Source: Vibrio marinisediminis (GTDB lineage Bacteria; Pseudomonadota; Gammaproteobacteria; Enterobacterales; Vibrionaceae). Taken from it: DNA of 64,000 nucleotides. Numbering within the stretch: position 1 is the stretch's first letter; each line of letters opens with the position of its first letter. Positions 26,837-36,723 of this stretch are shown one piece after another. The stretch lies in contig NZ_JACFYF010000005.1 in NCBI RefSeq assembly GCF_014050145.1, forward strand, positions 124,001 to 188,000, given 5' to 3'. The notes beneath the pieces are model-generated. The model did no database searches. It was not told the DNA's origin and worked only from the letters and a program-made list of their open reading frames with translations. The position numbers and the translations under genes were made by a program.

Positions 26837-27709
26837 TCACTTATAGGCAGAAATATTAGTTAATGCTTTTTGCCAATCACTTGGTTTGATATCAAATTGT
26901 GACTGAATTTTTTCGCAATTTAAACGTGAGTTAGCTGGTCGCTTAGCAGGCGTCGGATACTCAGCTGTTGTTATAGATTTCAAACTTGGTGTTTGGGCTA
27001 AAACGACATTACTCTTCGCCGCATCAAATATTCTTTGCGCAAACTGGAACCAACTAACATACGGCGCACCTGAATAATGAAAAACACCCCACGCTGTTTG
27101 TTTTCCACTCGCCACATGCAACATCATCGCAATGAGTGCATCGGCAATATCTCCAGCGTAAGTTGGAGAACCGTACTGATCACCGACAATACTTAATTGA
27201 TTGTGGCTCAAGCCTAAACGCAGCATGGTTTTAACAAAGTTATTGCCATGCTCACCAAATACCCAAGCTGTACGCATAATTAAGTGTTGATTGCACTCTT
27301 CAGCAACCGCGATTTCCCCAGCTAGCTTGCTTGCACCATAGACACTTTGAGGGTTAGGAGTATGATTCTCATGGTAGGCGGTACCCCCTTCACCATCAAA
27401 CACATAATCTGTAGAAAGGTGAAGTAACACTGAATCATATAGATGAGCCGATCTCGCTAAGTTACGAGGTCCTTCACAGTTCACTGCGTAGGCTAATTCT
27501 TTCTCTTCTTCTGCGCGGTCTACTGCTGTATAGGCTGCAGCATTGAGAATAAAGTCAGGCTTAAACTCTGCCACTGTTTTGTCAACTGCAACGGCATCGG
27601 TAATATCTAGTTGTTCTGAATCTAACGCTAGCAGCTCCACTTGCCCTGCCAGTTTTTCAGTCAAACAGTAACCAACCTGCCCTTTACAGCCAGTAATCAA
27701 TACTCTCAC
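26837..27709 (-). CDS. rmlD: dTDP-4-dehydrorhamnose reductase
   Basis: A 290-residue SDR that reduces the 4-keto group as the last step to dTDP-L-rhamnose. MRVLITGCKGQVGYCL is the nucleotide-binding start, LSTDYVFDGEGG and SVYGASKLAGE give the catalytic Thr/Tyr/Lys region, and MRTAWVFGEHGNNFVKTML is diagnostic for RmlD. It ends six bases before the rmlC ATG and begins 12 bp after rmlA. Confidence 0.95.
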   Translation of the reverse strand: MRVLITGCKGQVGYCLTEKLAGQVELLALDSEQLDITDAVAVDKTVAEFKPDFILNAAAYTAVDRAEEEKELAYAVNCEGPRNLARSAHLYDSVLLHLSTDYVFDGEGGTAYHENHTPNPQSVYGASKLAGEIAVAEECNQHLIMRTAWVFGEHGNNFVKTMLRLGLSHNQLSIVGDQYGSPTYAGDIADALIAMMLHVASGKQTAWGVFHYSGAPYVSWFQFAQRIFDAAKSNVVLAQTPSLKSITTAEYPTPAKRPANSRLNCEKIQSQFDIKPSDWQKALTNISAYK

Positions 27710-27721
27710 TGTTGCTCCTAA

Positions 27722-28585
27722 CTATTTCAATAATGTCATTAAGTACTGACCATAATCATTTTTAAGCATCGGTACTGAAAGCTGCTCTAACTGCTGATCA
27801 CTCAACCAACCATTGCGCCAAGCGACTTCTTCTAAACACGCTACCTTTAGTCCTTGAACATTTTCAATAGTTTGTACAAATGAAGATGCTTGATGCAGGC
27901 TTTCATGCGTGCCTGTATCTAACCATGCAAAGCCTCGACCTAGCAGCTCAACATTAAGATTTCCTGCTTGAAGATACATTTCATTTAAAGCTGTTATTTC
28001 CAATTCACCTCGCGCAGATGGTTTAACCTGCTTTGCCATTTCAACCACACGGTTGTCGTAGAAGTACAAACCCGTTACCGCATAATTTGACTTTGGTTTT
28101 ATTGGTTTTTCTTCGATGGAAATCGCTTTCATATTCTCATCAAATTCAACCACACCAAAACGCTCTGGATCTTTGACTTGATAGCCAAATACGGTAGCAC
28201 CATTTTCACGCTTTACTGCATCACGCAGAGTTTGACTAAATGATTGACCGTAAAAAATATTATCTCCAAGCACCAAACAGACAGAGTCATCACCAATGAA
28301 TGATTCTCCAATAATAAATGCTTGCGCGAGTCCATCTGGTGTTGGTTGAACGGCATACTGAAGATTAATACCAAGATCGCTTCCGTCTCCGAGCAAGCGT
28401 ACAAAGCTATCTTTATCTTCGGGAGTGGTAATAATTAAAATATCTTGAATACCCGCCAGCATTAATGTTGAAAGCGGATAGTAAATCATTGGCTTGTCGT
28501 AGACTGGTAGCAGTTGTTTTGAGACACCGCGTGTTATTGGGTATAAGCGAGTGCCGGAACCTCCCGCCAAAACAATACCTTTCAT
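27722..28585 (-). CDS. rmlA: Glucose-1-phosphate thymidylyltransferase
   Basis: A 287-residue nucleotidyltransferase forming dTDP-glucose from dTTP and glucose 1-phosphate. The N-terminal [20 protein letters not shown] is the nucleotide-binding signature; [10 protein letters not shown] supplies the metal-binding Asp, and SIEEKP and [12 protein letters not shown] are family-conserved. It is the second gene of rmlBADC. Confidence 0.96.
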   Translation of the reverse strand: MKGIVLAGGSGTRLYPITRGVSKQLLPVYDKPMIYYPLSTLMLAGIQDILIITTPEDKDSFVRLLGDGSDLGINLQYAVQPTPDGLAQAFIIGESFIGDDSVCLVLGDNIFYGQSFSQTLRDAVKRENGATVFGYQVKDPERFGVVEFDENMKAISIEEKPIKPKSNYAVTGLYFYDNRVVEMAKQVKPSARGELEITALNEMYLQAGNLNVELLGRGFAWLDTGTHESLHQASSFVQTIENVQGLKVACLEEVAWRNGWLSDQQLEQLSVPMLKNDYGQYLMTLLK

Positions 28586-28648
28586 TATAAATTCCTAGTA
28601 CTCAAATTAAGAGCCTCTTCAAAACAAAGAAGCTCACTAATGAACGCT

Positions 28649-29716
28649 CTAACCTGAGTGATTTCCTAACCGCTCGCGATTGTAAGAACCGTCTAATACT
28701 CGTTTCCACCACTGTTGATTATTCAAGTACCATTCGACTGTTTTACGAATGCCTGACTCAAACGTTTCTTCTGGCTTCCAACCTAGATCGCGTTCAATTT
28801 TGGTCGCATCGATTGCATAGCGCACATCATGCCCCGGTCTATCCTTTACATAGGTGATCAAATCTTGATAGTTGTTAACACCACATGGTTTAGTTGGTAC
28901 TAACTCTTCTAGCAATTCACAGATGATATGGACGACATCAATATTCGCTTTTTCATTATGACCACCAATGTTATACGTTTCACCAACCTTACCTTCAGTT
29001 ACTACTTTATAAAGTGCTCTCGCATGGTCTTCAACATACAGCCAATCGCGCACCTGCTTTCCATCACCATAGACAGGCAAAGATTTTCCATCAAGTGCAT
29101 TTAAAATCATTAAAGGGATAAGCTTCTCGGGGAAGTGATACGGGCCATAATTATTAGAGCAATTGGTTACTATTGTTGGCAAGCCATAAGTTCGCTGCCA
29201 AGCTCTAACAAGGTGATCAGAAGATGCTTTAGATGCTGAGTATGGGCTAGATGGTTCATATGATGTTTCTTCAGTGAAAAGATCATCTGTTCCTTCTAGA
29301 TCTCCATACACTTCATCTGTTGATATATGGTGGAATCTAAACGCCGATTTGCGTTCATTGTCCAGTTGGTTCCAATAGCTGCGCGCAGCTTCAAGCAACG
29401 TATAGGTTCCAATAATATTGGTTTCAATAAAAGCAGCCGGTCCATCAATCGAACGATCAACATGTGACTCAGCAGCTAAGTGCATTACTGCATCTGGCTG
29501 ATAGTGCTCAAAAAAACGTTTCATTTCAGCGGCATCACAAATGTCTGCTTGTTCAAAAAAATAGCGCTTACTCTTTGCAACTTCGGTTAAAGACTCTAAG
29601 TTTCCAGCATATGTCAACTTATCAACATTAATCACTTCATCTTGAGTGTTATCAATAATGTAACGCACCACCGCTGAGCCAATAAATCCCGCTCCACCTG
29701 TAATCAACAACTTCAT
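28649..29716 (-). CDS. rmlB: dTDP-glucose 4,6-dehydratase
   Basis: The ATG at 29716 (355 residues) is preceded by GGGGTGA at the right distance, so I reject the nine-codon upstream extension. It begins [35 protein letters not shown] has the Thr-Asp-Glu catalytic residues and [17 protein letters not shown] the Tyr and Lys. It commits glucose to L-rhamnose synthesis and heads the rmlBADC operon. Rhamnose may go to the O-antigen or outer core. Confidence 0.96.
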   Translation of the reverse strand: MKLLITGGAGFIGSAVVRYIIDNTQDEVINVDKLTYAGNLESLTEVAKSKRYFFEQADICDAAEMKRFFEHYQPDAVMHLAAESHVDRSIDGPAAFIETNIIGTYTLLEAARSYWNQLDNERKSAFRFHHISTDEVYGDLEGTDDLFTEETSYEPSSPYSASKASSDHLVRAWQRTYGLPTIVTNCSNNYGPYHFPEKLIPLMILNALDGKSLPVYGDGKQVRDWLYVEDHARALYKVVTEGKVGETYNIGGHNEKANIDVVHIICELLEELVPTKPCGVNNYQDLITYVKDRPGHDVRYAIDATKIERDLGWKPEETFESGIRKTVEWYLNNQQWWKRVLDGSYNRERLGNHSG

Positions 29717-29980
29717 TTTCACCCCACAACTGGTGCAATCCAATTAAAACTATCCACAGATAATAAATTCTTATCTTTTTATTGGGCTAAGTTTACTAGA
29801 AACACCACTATGAATCGAATGATAAGCAGATTTTCGCTCCAGCACAGTGCGCATAGCCCGCGGCAATATTGCATGATACACTTACATAGCCGAAATCGCG
29901 GTGAGCTAATAAGAAAGCGCAAACTATCAACATGGTAGAAAAAAACGCAGCCCCAAACTCTACTGATTCTCTTTACTGAA

Positions 29981-31129
29981 ATGACACGAGCAATGACACA
30001 TACCGTTGAAACTCCAGCAATCCTTCATATTTGCCTTTCTACTGGTTGGGGGGGGCTTGAGATGTATCCAATCCGCATTGGCAAAGAATTTATTAACCAA
30101 AAATATAATGTATACGGTCTTTGCGTTTCCGGAACCCAAGTTGCAAAAGGTATGAGAGAAGCGGGTATAGAAACCTTCGAAGTGTCGAGCAAAAAAAAAC
30201 TACTCATATTACAAATTCTGCAGCTAAACAAATGGTTAAAACAGCGAAACGTAACCGTTATTCATTGTCACAAATCCGGAGACATCTTAGTTTCAGCGCT
30301 CTTAAGTATTCTAACTAAACGCACAACGTTATTTACTGAGCATATGGGGGTAACTAGGCCTAAAAAGGACTTATATCACAAGTGGGTCTATTCACATGTA
30401 AATAGTGTTTTCTCAATAAGTAACGAAACCCTGCAAAGAAACCTAAAAGCACTACCAGTTGCTGCTTCCAAAATATCTAGACTCTGGTTAGGCACAGATA
30501 TACCCAATAGCCCTATTGATGATATTGAAACAATTCGTTTAATCAAAGAAGAACTAGGTTTAGATCCAACCGCGACAATCATTGGCAATGTAGGCAGACT
30601 CTGCTTAGGTAAAGGTCAATTAGAGCTATTGAATGCTTTTGCAAAGCTAACACCTACCTATCCTCAATCCCATTTATTGCTCGTAGGAGGTATAGATGCA
30701 AACGAAGGGGCAGACGGAGAATTTGTAACAATGCTTAAGCATAGAGTCTCTGAGCTTCACCTGAAAGAACGTGTGCATTTTGTTGGTTTCCGACGTGACA
30801 CCGATAGAATGTTAGCCATTATGGACATTGTATGTATTCCATCTCACAATGAAGCATTTGGTTTAACCGTTATCGAAGCTATGGCTGCAAAAAAGGCAAT
30901 TATCGCCGCAAATACAGGCGCACTACCTGAAGTACTTGGGAACTCTGCACTATTTTGTAATCCTCTATCATCAAATGACATCACGACAGCAATTAGACAA
31001 TACATTGAAAACCCAGAACTATCTAAATCGAATGCTAGTAAAGCATTCCAACGGGCTCAAAGTGAGTTTTCAATGCAGACCCACATCAAACGATTAGAGC
31101 ATTACATTAATCAAATTCAGGTAAAATAA
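29981..31129 (+). CDS. Glycosyltransferase family 4 with G8 and A9 homopolymers
   Basis: A 382-residue GT-B enzyme, probably of LPS core assembly. ICLSTGWGGLEMYPIRIGK is the acceptor-side glycine loop; GNVGRLCLGKGQLELLNAF and CIPSHNEAFGLTVIEAMAAK with its E-x7-E pair form the donor site. Codons for the conserved GWGGLE contain eight G in a row, and a run of nine A lies about 130 bases later. The start could be either of two ATG codons 12 bases apart (29981 or 29993); neither has a strong ribosome site. It ends 2 bp before waaF. Confidence 0.87.
   Translation: MTRAMTHTVETPAILHICLSTGWGGLEMYPIRIGKEFINQKYNVYGLCVSGTQVAKGMREAGIETFEVSSKKKLLILQILQLNKWLKQRNVTVIHCHKSGDILVSALLSILTKRTTLFTEHMGVTRPKKDLYHKWVYSHVNSVFSISNETLQRNLKALPVAASKISRLWLGTDIPNSPIDDIETIRLIKEELGLDPTATIIGNVGRLCLGKGQLELLNAFAKLTPTYPQSHLLLVGGIDANEGADGEFVTMLKHRVSELHLKERVHFVGFRRDTDRMLAIMDIVCIPSHNEAFGLTVIEAMAAKKAIIAANTGALPEVLGNSALFCNPLSSNDITTAIRQYIENPELSKSNASKAFQRAQSEFSMQTHIKRLEHYINQIQVK
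30048..30055 (+). repeat. G8 homopolymer in GT4 gene
   Basis: Eight consecutive G encode Trp-Gly-Gly in the conserved acceptor loop, using the GGG glycine codon twice. It is the second-longest G/C homopolymer I found in the window. Confidence 0.9.
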
Positions 31130-31131
31130 CG

Positions 31132-32190
31132 ATGAAAATCCTCATTATTGGACCATCATGGGTCGGCGATATGGTTATGTCACAGTCGCTATACATTACA
31201 TTAATGCAAAAATACCCTCATGCAGAAATTGATGTACTGGCGCCTGACTGGTGTAAACCCATTTTAGAGAGAATGCCAGAAGTTAAAAAAGCAATCCCAA
31301 TGCCACTTGGACACGGTGATATTAAGCTTTTCGCTAGATGGCGATTAGGGAAAGAGCTTAAAAATCAAAATTATGACCGAGCCTATATCTTACCTAACTC
31401 AGCCAAATCAGCATTGATTCCGTGGTTCGCTGGTATCCCACAACGGATAGGGTGGAAAGGAGAAATGCGCTTTGGACTTCTTAACGATTTGAGAGCTAAC
31501 AAACGTTCATTTCAGTACATGGTCGAACGCTATGTCGCTCTAGCCTATCCTAAAACGGAAATGCTTAACTCAAACTCTTTGGGTGGATTAAGTACCTTAC
31601 CAAAACCTAAATTAGCCGTAGACAAATTTGCATTGGCACATACTCTTGAAAAGCTAGGTCTAAATCAAAACAAACCCATTATTGGTTTATGCCCTGGAGC
31701 TGAATTTGGTCCGGCAAAAAAATGGCCTAATGAATATTATGCAGATATTGCTTCAGCTTTAAACAAACAAGGTTTTCAAGTATGGTTATTTGGTTCAAAA
31801 AATGACATAGATTCATGCCAAAGCATCGAAGGGTTGGTCCATTGTAAAGAAAAAGACATCTCTATTTTAGCAGGGAAAACGACTCTAGTTGAAGCGGTTG
31901 ATCTGCTAGCAAGCTGTCAAACCGTAGTTAGTAATGATTCAGGTCTAATGCATATTGCTTCATCTGTTGGTTGCAACGTTGTAGCTATCTACGGCTCAAC
32001 CTCGCCTAAATACACGCCTCCACTAGCAAAGCATGTAGAATATGTAGCTACGAATATCGAGTGCCGACCTTGCTTCAAAAGAACTTGTCAATTTGGTCAT
32101 TTAAAGTGTTTAACCGAACTAAACCCTAAGATTGTGCTATCAGCCATCGATCGTTTACATAAATTAAACAATAACTTACTAAAACAATAG
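31132..32190 (+). CDS. waaF: ADP-heptose:LPS heptosyltransferase II
   Basis: A 352-residue GT9 enzyme adding the second heptose to the inner core on the cytoplasmic face. MKILIIGPSWVGDMVMSQSL is the WaaF signature start, IIGLCPGAEFGPAKKWPN the donor-domain motif and VVSNDSGLMHIASSVGC the ADP-heptose loop. The C-terminal IECRPCFKRTC...CL Cys pattern is typical. It lies 2 bp after a GT4 gene and is followed by a 121 bp gap. Confidence 0.95.
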   Translation: MKILIIGPSWVGDMVMSQSLYITLMQKYPHAEIDVLAPDWCKPILERMPEVKKAIPMPLGHGDIKLFARWRLGKELKNQNYDRAYILPNSAKSALIPWFAGIPQRIGWKGEMRFGLLNDLRANKRSFQYMVERYVALAYPKTEMLNSNSLGGLSTLPKPKLAVDKFALAHTLEKLGLNQNKPIIGLCPGAEFGPAKKWPNEYYADIASALNKQGFQVWLFGSKNDIDSCQSIEGLVHCKEKDISILAGKTTLVEAVDLLASCQTVVSNDSGLMHIASSVGCNVVAIYGSTSPKYTPPLAKHVEYVATNIECRPCFKRTCQFGHLKCLTELNPKIVLSAIDRLHKLNNNLLKQ

Positions 32191-32311
32191 TGATAGAGAT
32201 AGCAATAAGTTATACAACGGAATTGATACTCCAATTTTTAAATCTGTTTACCGATTAACTGTTCTGATATTATGCACGCGTTAAGTAAATTCAATTAGAG
32301 TATCTCTTCCA

Positions 32312-33361
32312 ATGGTGAAACAAGCGAAAACAGCCATTCTTTGTCTATCGCACTTTGAGGGCGGAATGGAGCTAGATGCAATAAAGCAGACAAAGTTATT
32401 TAAAAAAAATGGTATTGATACCATTTTGATTTGTCGGAAGAGTACGTTCCTCGAAGAGAAAGCGCAGCTTGAGGGCTTAGAACCAAATTCAATAGCCTTT
32501 AAATCTAAGCTTAGCTATGCATTGATCAAAGGTCTCCGTAATATAATTAAAGAGCATAATATTACAACAATTATATTCTTTGGCGCTTCAGAGATTAAAT
32601 CTATATATTTTGCAGTAAAAGGAATTGATTGTAAGGTTATTGTTCGACACGGAACGACCAAATCATCATCAAAAAAAGACTTCATACATAAAATTTTTTA
32701 TAGCTGTGTCAGTAAGCACGTAGCTATAAGTGAGCACCTTCGGAAAAATGTTTTAGATATTATCCCATGTAATAAAGAACAAGTATTAACAATCTATAAC
32801 ACCGTAGGCTCTGCATCACCTGTAGAAACACGTCCAAAAGAAATGTCGTTTTTACATGTAGGTCGCGTAGAGAGAGGAAAAGGTGTATACGATGCAATAG
32901 AAGCTCTTTCTATAGCCAATATACCTAACAGCTTAAAAAAAATCACATTTGTAGGTAGGGCTTCAGAACAGGACAAATCAAAACTAGTCGATATTGCCAA
33001 GAAAAACCACATCTCTGTTAGTTTTTCAGGTTTTGTATCAAACACTGAAGACTATTATAGTAAAAATAAATTTTTACTATTCCCAAGCTACGGAGAAGGC
33101 TTGCCAAATGTAATATTAGAGTCTTTAAAATACGGGCTTACCTGTATTACTTATAACAACACTGTTTTCCCTGAATTCAAAAGCATCGGTTTTGCTAACT
33201 TTTACATTGCTGACAACATGAACACCTATGATCTAGCAAAAAAAATAGAATCTGCCATAAACGAAGATCAAGACAACGAAATAAATCCGCACACTACTTT
33301 ATTCAAGGCGCAATTTAATGAAGAAACCTTTATTAGTCGCTGGAAGAACATTATAAAATAA
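32312..33361 (+). CDS. Glycosyltransferase family 4 (LPS core)
   Basis: A 349-residue GT-B transferase. The N-terminal AILCLSHFEGGMELDAIK carries the acceptor glycine motif; SFLHVGRVERGKGVYDAIEAL and FPSYGEGLPNVILESLKYG make up the donor-binding half with the E-x7-E pair. It is 1 bp from the O-antigen ligase gene, so an outer-core role is likely. TGATATTAT, resembling an extended -10, lies about 40 bases upstream in the gap after waaF and may start a new transcript. Confidence 0.87.
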   Translation: MVKQAKTAILCLSHFEGGMELDAIKQTKLFKKNGIDTILICRKSTFLEEKAQLEGLEPNSIAFKSKLSYALIKGLRNIIKEHNITTIIFFGASEIKSIYFAVKGIDCKVIVRHGTTKSSSKKDFIHKIFYSCVSKHVAISEHLRKNVLDIIPCNKEQVLTIYNTVGSASPVETRPKEMSFLHVGRVERGKGVYDAIEALSIANIPNSLKKITFVGRASEQDKSKLVDIAKKNHISVSFSGFVSNTEDYYSKNKFLLFPSYGEGLPNVILESLKYGLTCITYNNTVFPEFKSIGFANFYIADNMNTYDLAKKIESAINEDQDNEINPHTTLFKAQFNEETFISRWKNIIK

Positions 33362-33362
33362 A

Positions 33363-34616
33363 ATGAATTTACTCAAACCTATTAATTTAATTAACCATAG
33401 AGCATGGCTCTATTTTTTCTTAGTTTTTGTTGTATCCTTAGTCACATCTAAAGCTGGAATGAACATATTGGGTCCAATCTTAGCCTTATGTTCGATATCT
33501 ACATTTGTGATTTATTGGAAAGAGATACCATCTATAGCTAAGATAATTTTCATTTCATGTGTTAGCTTATATTCAATTGGACTAACTGGCGCTTACTTAA
33601 CGGATGCTTCATCTGATCTATCTCGATTTTCTCAAAAAAATATTTTTTTACTATTCCTTCCATTCATTAGCCTTATACTCTCAAAGAAAGCAAATCGAGA
33701 AATATCCTCCTATTTATTTATCGCCGCTTGCACCATATCTTCTATAGCAAGCATTTATAACCTAGTCGTAGTCAATGATTTTAACACATCAATTCGTGTT
33801 CATGGCTTTCTTGAATTCTCTCGCCACATTAATGCTTTGATGCTAGGCGTTGCATTTATAACTCTTTTGCTCAATCAAGGATTGGGTAATAGATTACAAA
33901 AAAACATATTGCTACTAAGCTTAGTTTTATCCGTCATTAGTCTTATGTTATCAGGTACTCGAGGCGGATGGTTAGCATTTGCCCTAATGTTCACCTTTAT
34001 ATCGATAATATATTTAAGACGATACATCCCTCACCTTATTTTAACTGTATTTATAATAGCAGTCGGTCTAAATCAATTATTCCCAATACAATCAGAAGCA
34101 ATTTATCAACGTATATTATCCATATCAAACACTACCACCAACACATCAAACACCGCAAGAATAAAAATGTGGAGAGGTGGCATAGAATATCTGACATTTC
34201 AAAAAGAACATGATACAACAAAATTTCTTTTCGGATCAGGAATGGTATCTTCAGACGCTAATTATCATGGTTTTATAAATTCTTTAAGTAAAGAAGATGC
34301 TTCGCCATTTGTGAATGGAGATGAAATAAATGGAGGATCTGATTTTCATAATGCTGCTATAGATTTAACTATAAAATCAGGGGTAATATATTCAGCATTA
34401 TTATTTTTTGGCGTTATGACGATATTTTCACTTAGTTTCAAAAATAACATCCGGGAAAACGATCCGGTTATTTCATCAGTAAATGCATACTTTATCGCTC
34501 TTTTTACTCTAATGCCCTTCTACAGCCTTCTTCAGGATTACTCCGCACTCACAATTACCTTCTCCTTTTCTCTCATACTAGGTAAAATAATCGAGGTCAG
34601 TCAAAATGAAAGTTAG
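33363..34616 (+). CDS. waaL: O-antigen ligase family membrane protein
   Basis: A 417-residue polytopic protein with about 10 to 12 hydrophobic helices and one larger periplasmic loop (about residues 240-345). That loop contains an Arg-rich start and GSDFHNAAIDLTIKSG, corresponding to the His-containing ligase region of the Wzy_C/WaaL family. GTRGGWLAFAL near residue 199 is a further family motif. It should transfer undecaprenyl-linked O-antigen to lipid A-core in the periplasm. A Wzy polymerase cannot be excluded by sequence, but its place among core genes favours ligase. It overlaps the next gene by 11 bp. Confidence 0.85.
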   Translation: MNLLKPINLINHRAWLYFFLVFVVSLVTSKAGMNILGPILALCSISTFVIYWKEIPSIAKIIFISCVSLYSIGLTGAYLTDASSDLSRFSQKNIFLLFLPFISLILSKKANREISSYLFIAACTISSIASIYNLVVVNDFNTSIRVHGFLEFSRHINALMLGVAFITLLLNQGLGNRLQKNILLLSLVLSVISLMLSGTRGGWLAFALMFTFISIIYLRRYIPHLILTVFIIAVGLNQLFPIQSEAIYQRILSISNTTTNTSNTARIKMWRGGIEYLTFQKEHDTTKFLFGSGMVSSDANYHGFINSLSKEDASPFVNGDEINGGSDFHNAAIDLTIKSGVIYSALLFFGVMTIFSLSFKNNIRENDPVISSVNAYFIALFTLMPFYSLLQDYSALTITFSFSLILGKIIEVSQNES

Positions 34617-35436
34617 TCTTATCATTGCAGTTTACAAAGATTTTAAAGCGTTAGAACTTATCTTAGAACAAGCCTGTAATCAGACTTACCAAAATTTTGA
34701 AGTCATAATTGCCGAAGATGCAATTAGTGAAGAAGTGCCTTTATTAATAACACAATTTGCTCAATTAAAGATAAAGCATTGCTCTCAAGATGATTTTGGC
34801 ATCAGAAAAATGCGTTCACAAAATAACGCAATTCTAGCTGCTGAAGGGGATTATCTGGTTTTTATTGATGGCGATTGTATACCCTACCCAACATTCCTTG
34901 AGGCTCATGCCTCTATGGCAAAAGCAGGCTATGTATCTTCAGGTCGAAGGGTTAATTTAGGACCCAAGGTATCTGCAGAAATTAGAGAAAAGTTCCTTGA
35001 CTCCAAGAAACTAGCAAACAACTATCTATCTTATTTTTTCAAAGTCCTATCTGATGGAAAAGAGGGTCATGCCGAAAGTGGCTTTACCTTCAAACCAAAC
35101 GGATTCATACATCGTAATCTATTGACGAACATCAAAAGAACAACGAGCCTACTCGGTTGTAATTTCGGCTGCTTTAAAAAAGACATTATGTCAATAAATG
35201 GATTCGATGAATCCTATGGCGAAACAGCGATTGGGGATGATACTGACATTGAATGGCGTTTCCGTGCATACGGTCTACAACTACAATCTGTAAAAAATAT
35301 TGCCAACGTTTTCCACCTATACCATGAGAAACGCAGTCGAGTAATTCCTGAAGAAGCCGAACTCTTGATTGAGATGAAAGAGCGCCGAGATGAAGGGTTA
35401 TTTATAGCTCGTGTAGGCTTAGATGAACGTGACTGA
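34606..35436 (+). CDS. Glycosyltransferase family 2 (LPS core)
   Basis: A 276-residue GT-A protein. VSLIIAVYKDFKALELILEQ and YLVFIDGDCIPYPTFLEAH hold the nucleotide-binding fold and D-x-D. FDESYGETAIGDDTDIEWRF gives the acidic E-D-D segment of the galactosyltransferase-like C-terminal domain. It overlaps the ligase gene by 11 bp and precedes waaA by 15 bp, so it probably acts on the core oligosaccharide. Sugar unknown. Confidence 0.88.
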   Translation: MKVSLIIAVYKDFKALELILEQACNQTYQNFEVIIAEDAISEEVPLLITQFAQLKIKHCSQDDFGIRKMRSQNNAILAAEGDYLVFIDGDCIPYPTFLEAHASMAKAGYVSSGRRVNLGPKVSAEIREKFLDSKKLANNYLSYFFKVLSDGKEGHAESGFTFKPNGFIHRNLLTNIKRTTSLLGCNFGCFKKDIMSINGFDESYGETAIGDDTDIEWRFRAYGLQLQSVKNIANVFHLYHEKRSRVIPEEAELLIEMKERRDEGLFIARVGLDERD

Positions 35437-35451
35437 CCTTATTGAATAAAA

Positions 35452-36723
35452 ATGATTATTAGATTTTTATATACTCTGCTACTTCTACTTGCTGCACCTT
35501 TTTTATTTTTTGGTCTCTACAGAACTAAAAAAGGAAAACCAGCAGTAGGAGGGCGTTGGAAAGAGCATTTTGGCTTCTCTCCTCCATTGGATGGTGATCA
35601 ACCAATATGGATCCATGCGGTATCCGTAGGTGAAGTTGTTGCCTCAATACCTCTAATCCGTAGTCTAAAGAAACAGGACCCTAATCTATTAGTTCTTTTG
35701 ACAACAACGACAGCAACGGGCGCAAAACAAGCTGAAGCTTTAAGTGATCTAGTTGAACATCGTTATATGCCGGTTGATTTTAATTCTGCGGTCAAACGCT
35801 TCATCAAACGATTTAAGCCATCTCAGCTACTTATTATCGAGACTGAGCTATGGCCAAATACCTTATCACAAGTCCACAAAGCATCGATTCCGGTAACAAT
35901 AATCAATGCTAGATTGTCTGAAAAGTCATACCAAAATTATTGTAAAGTTCTCCCACTTTTCAAAACGATGATTCCTTCTCTCACGCAGCTATTATGTCAA
36001 TACGATACTGATGCAAAAAGATTTGCAAACTTAGGTATTCCACCAGATAGAATATATGTCACTGGCTCAATTAAGTTTGATATCACCATCAATGAAGAGG
36101 TGCAGAGCAACGGTGAACAACTACGGCATGCGCTTGGTAGCCAAAGACCAGTATGGATAGCGGCAAGCACTCACCAAGGCGAAGATGAAATAGTGCTAGC
36201 GGCTCATAGCAGTCTGCTTCAGGCGTACCCTAACGCTCTACTCATTTTGGTTCCTCGACACCCAGAACGCTTTGAAAGTGTCTACCAGTTGTGTCGTTCG
36301 TCGTTTAACACTAACAGAAGAACAGCTAACGCAGAGTGTGATGAGAATACTCAGGTTTATCTTGCTGATACCATGGGTGAGATGTTGACGTTAATCGCTG
36401 CAGCTGACTTATGTTTTATGGGGGGTAGCCTACTCGGGGATAAAGTAGGTGGGCATAATATGCTAGAGCCTGCAGCTTTGGCTAAGCCGATCATTACTGG
36501 TGCTAGCTTTTTCAACTTCACTGATATTACCAATCAACTGCTTTCAGCTGGCGCTTGTAAAATTGTTAACTCTAAAGACGAACTCGCTGCAGAGTTAAAC
36601 ACCCTATTGTTGGATAAAGAAGCATCCCAACAGAAAGGCTTAGCAGCAAAACGAGTTGTCGATAAGAATCGTGGGGCGCTAGATAAAACGCTGGGCTACC
36701 TAGGCAACTCAAATAGATACTAG
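35452..36723 (+). CDS. waaA: 3-deoxy-D-manno-octulosonic acid transferase
   Basis: A 423-residue GT30 enzyme with a single N-terminal membrane anchor (about residues 3-21), adding Kdo to lipid IVA. GGRWKEHFGF holds the Glu expected to act as catalytic base, WIHAVSVGEVVAS and LLTTTTATGAKQA are conserved in the N-terminal domain, and GGSLLGDKVGGHNMLEPAAL forms the CMP-Kdo site. With kdkA adjacent, it is probably a monofunctional Kdo transferase as in Haemophilus (inference). Its TAG stop overlaps that of kdkA on the other strand. Confidence 0.95.
   Translation: MIIRFLYTLLLLLAAPFLFFGLYRTKKGKPAVGGRWKEHFGFSPPLDGDQPIWIHAVSVGEVVASIPLIRSLKKQDPNLLVLLTTTTATGAKQAEALSDLVEHRYMPVDFNSAVKRFIKRFKPSQLLIIETELWPNTLSQVHKASIPVTIINARLSEKSYQNYCKVLPLFKTMIPSLTQLLCQYDTDAKRFANLGIPPDRIYVTGSIKFDITINEEVQSNGEQLRHALGSQRPVWIAASTHQGEDEIVLAAHSSLLQAYPNALLILVPRHPERFESVYQLCRSSFNTNRRTANAECDENTQVYLADTMGEMLTLIAAADLCFMGGSLLGDKVGGHNMLEPAALAKPIITGASFFNFTDITNQLLSAGACKIVNSKDELAAELNTLLLDKEASQQKGLAAKRVVDKNRGALDKTLGYLGNSNRY

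Noticed and set aside
33363-34616. Calling the WaaL-like protein the missing Wzy polymerase
   Set aside because: The two families share topology, but its place between core glycosyltransferases and waaA favours ligase; left as an alternative.
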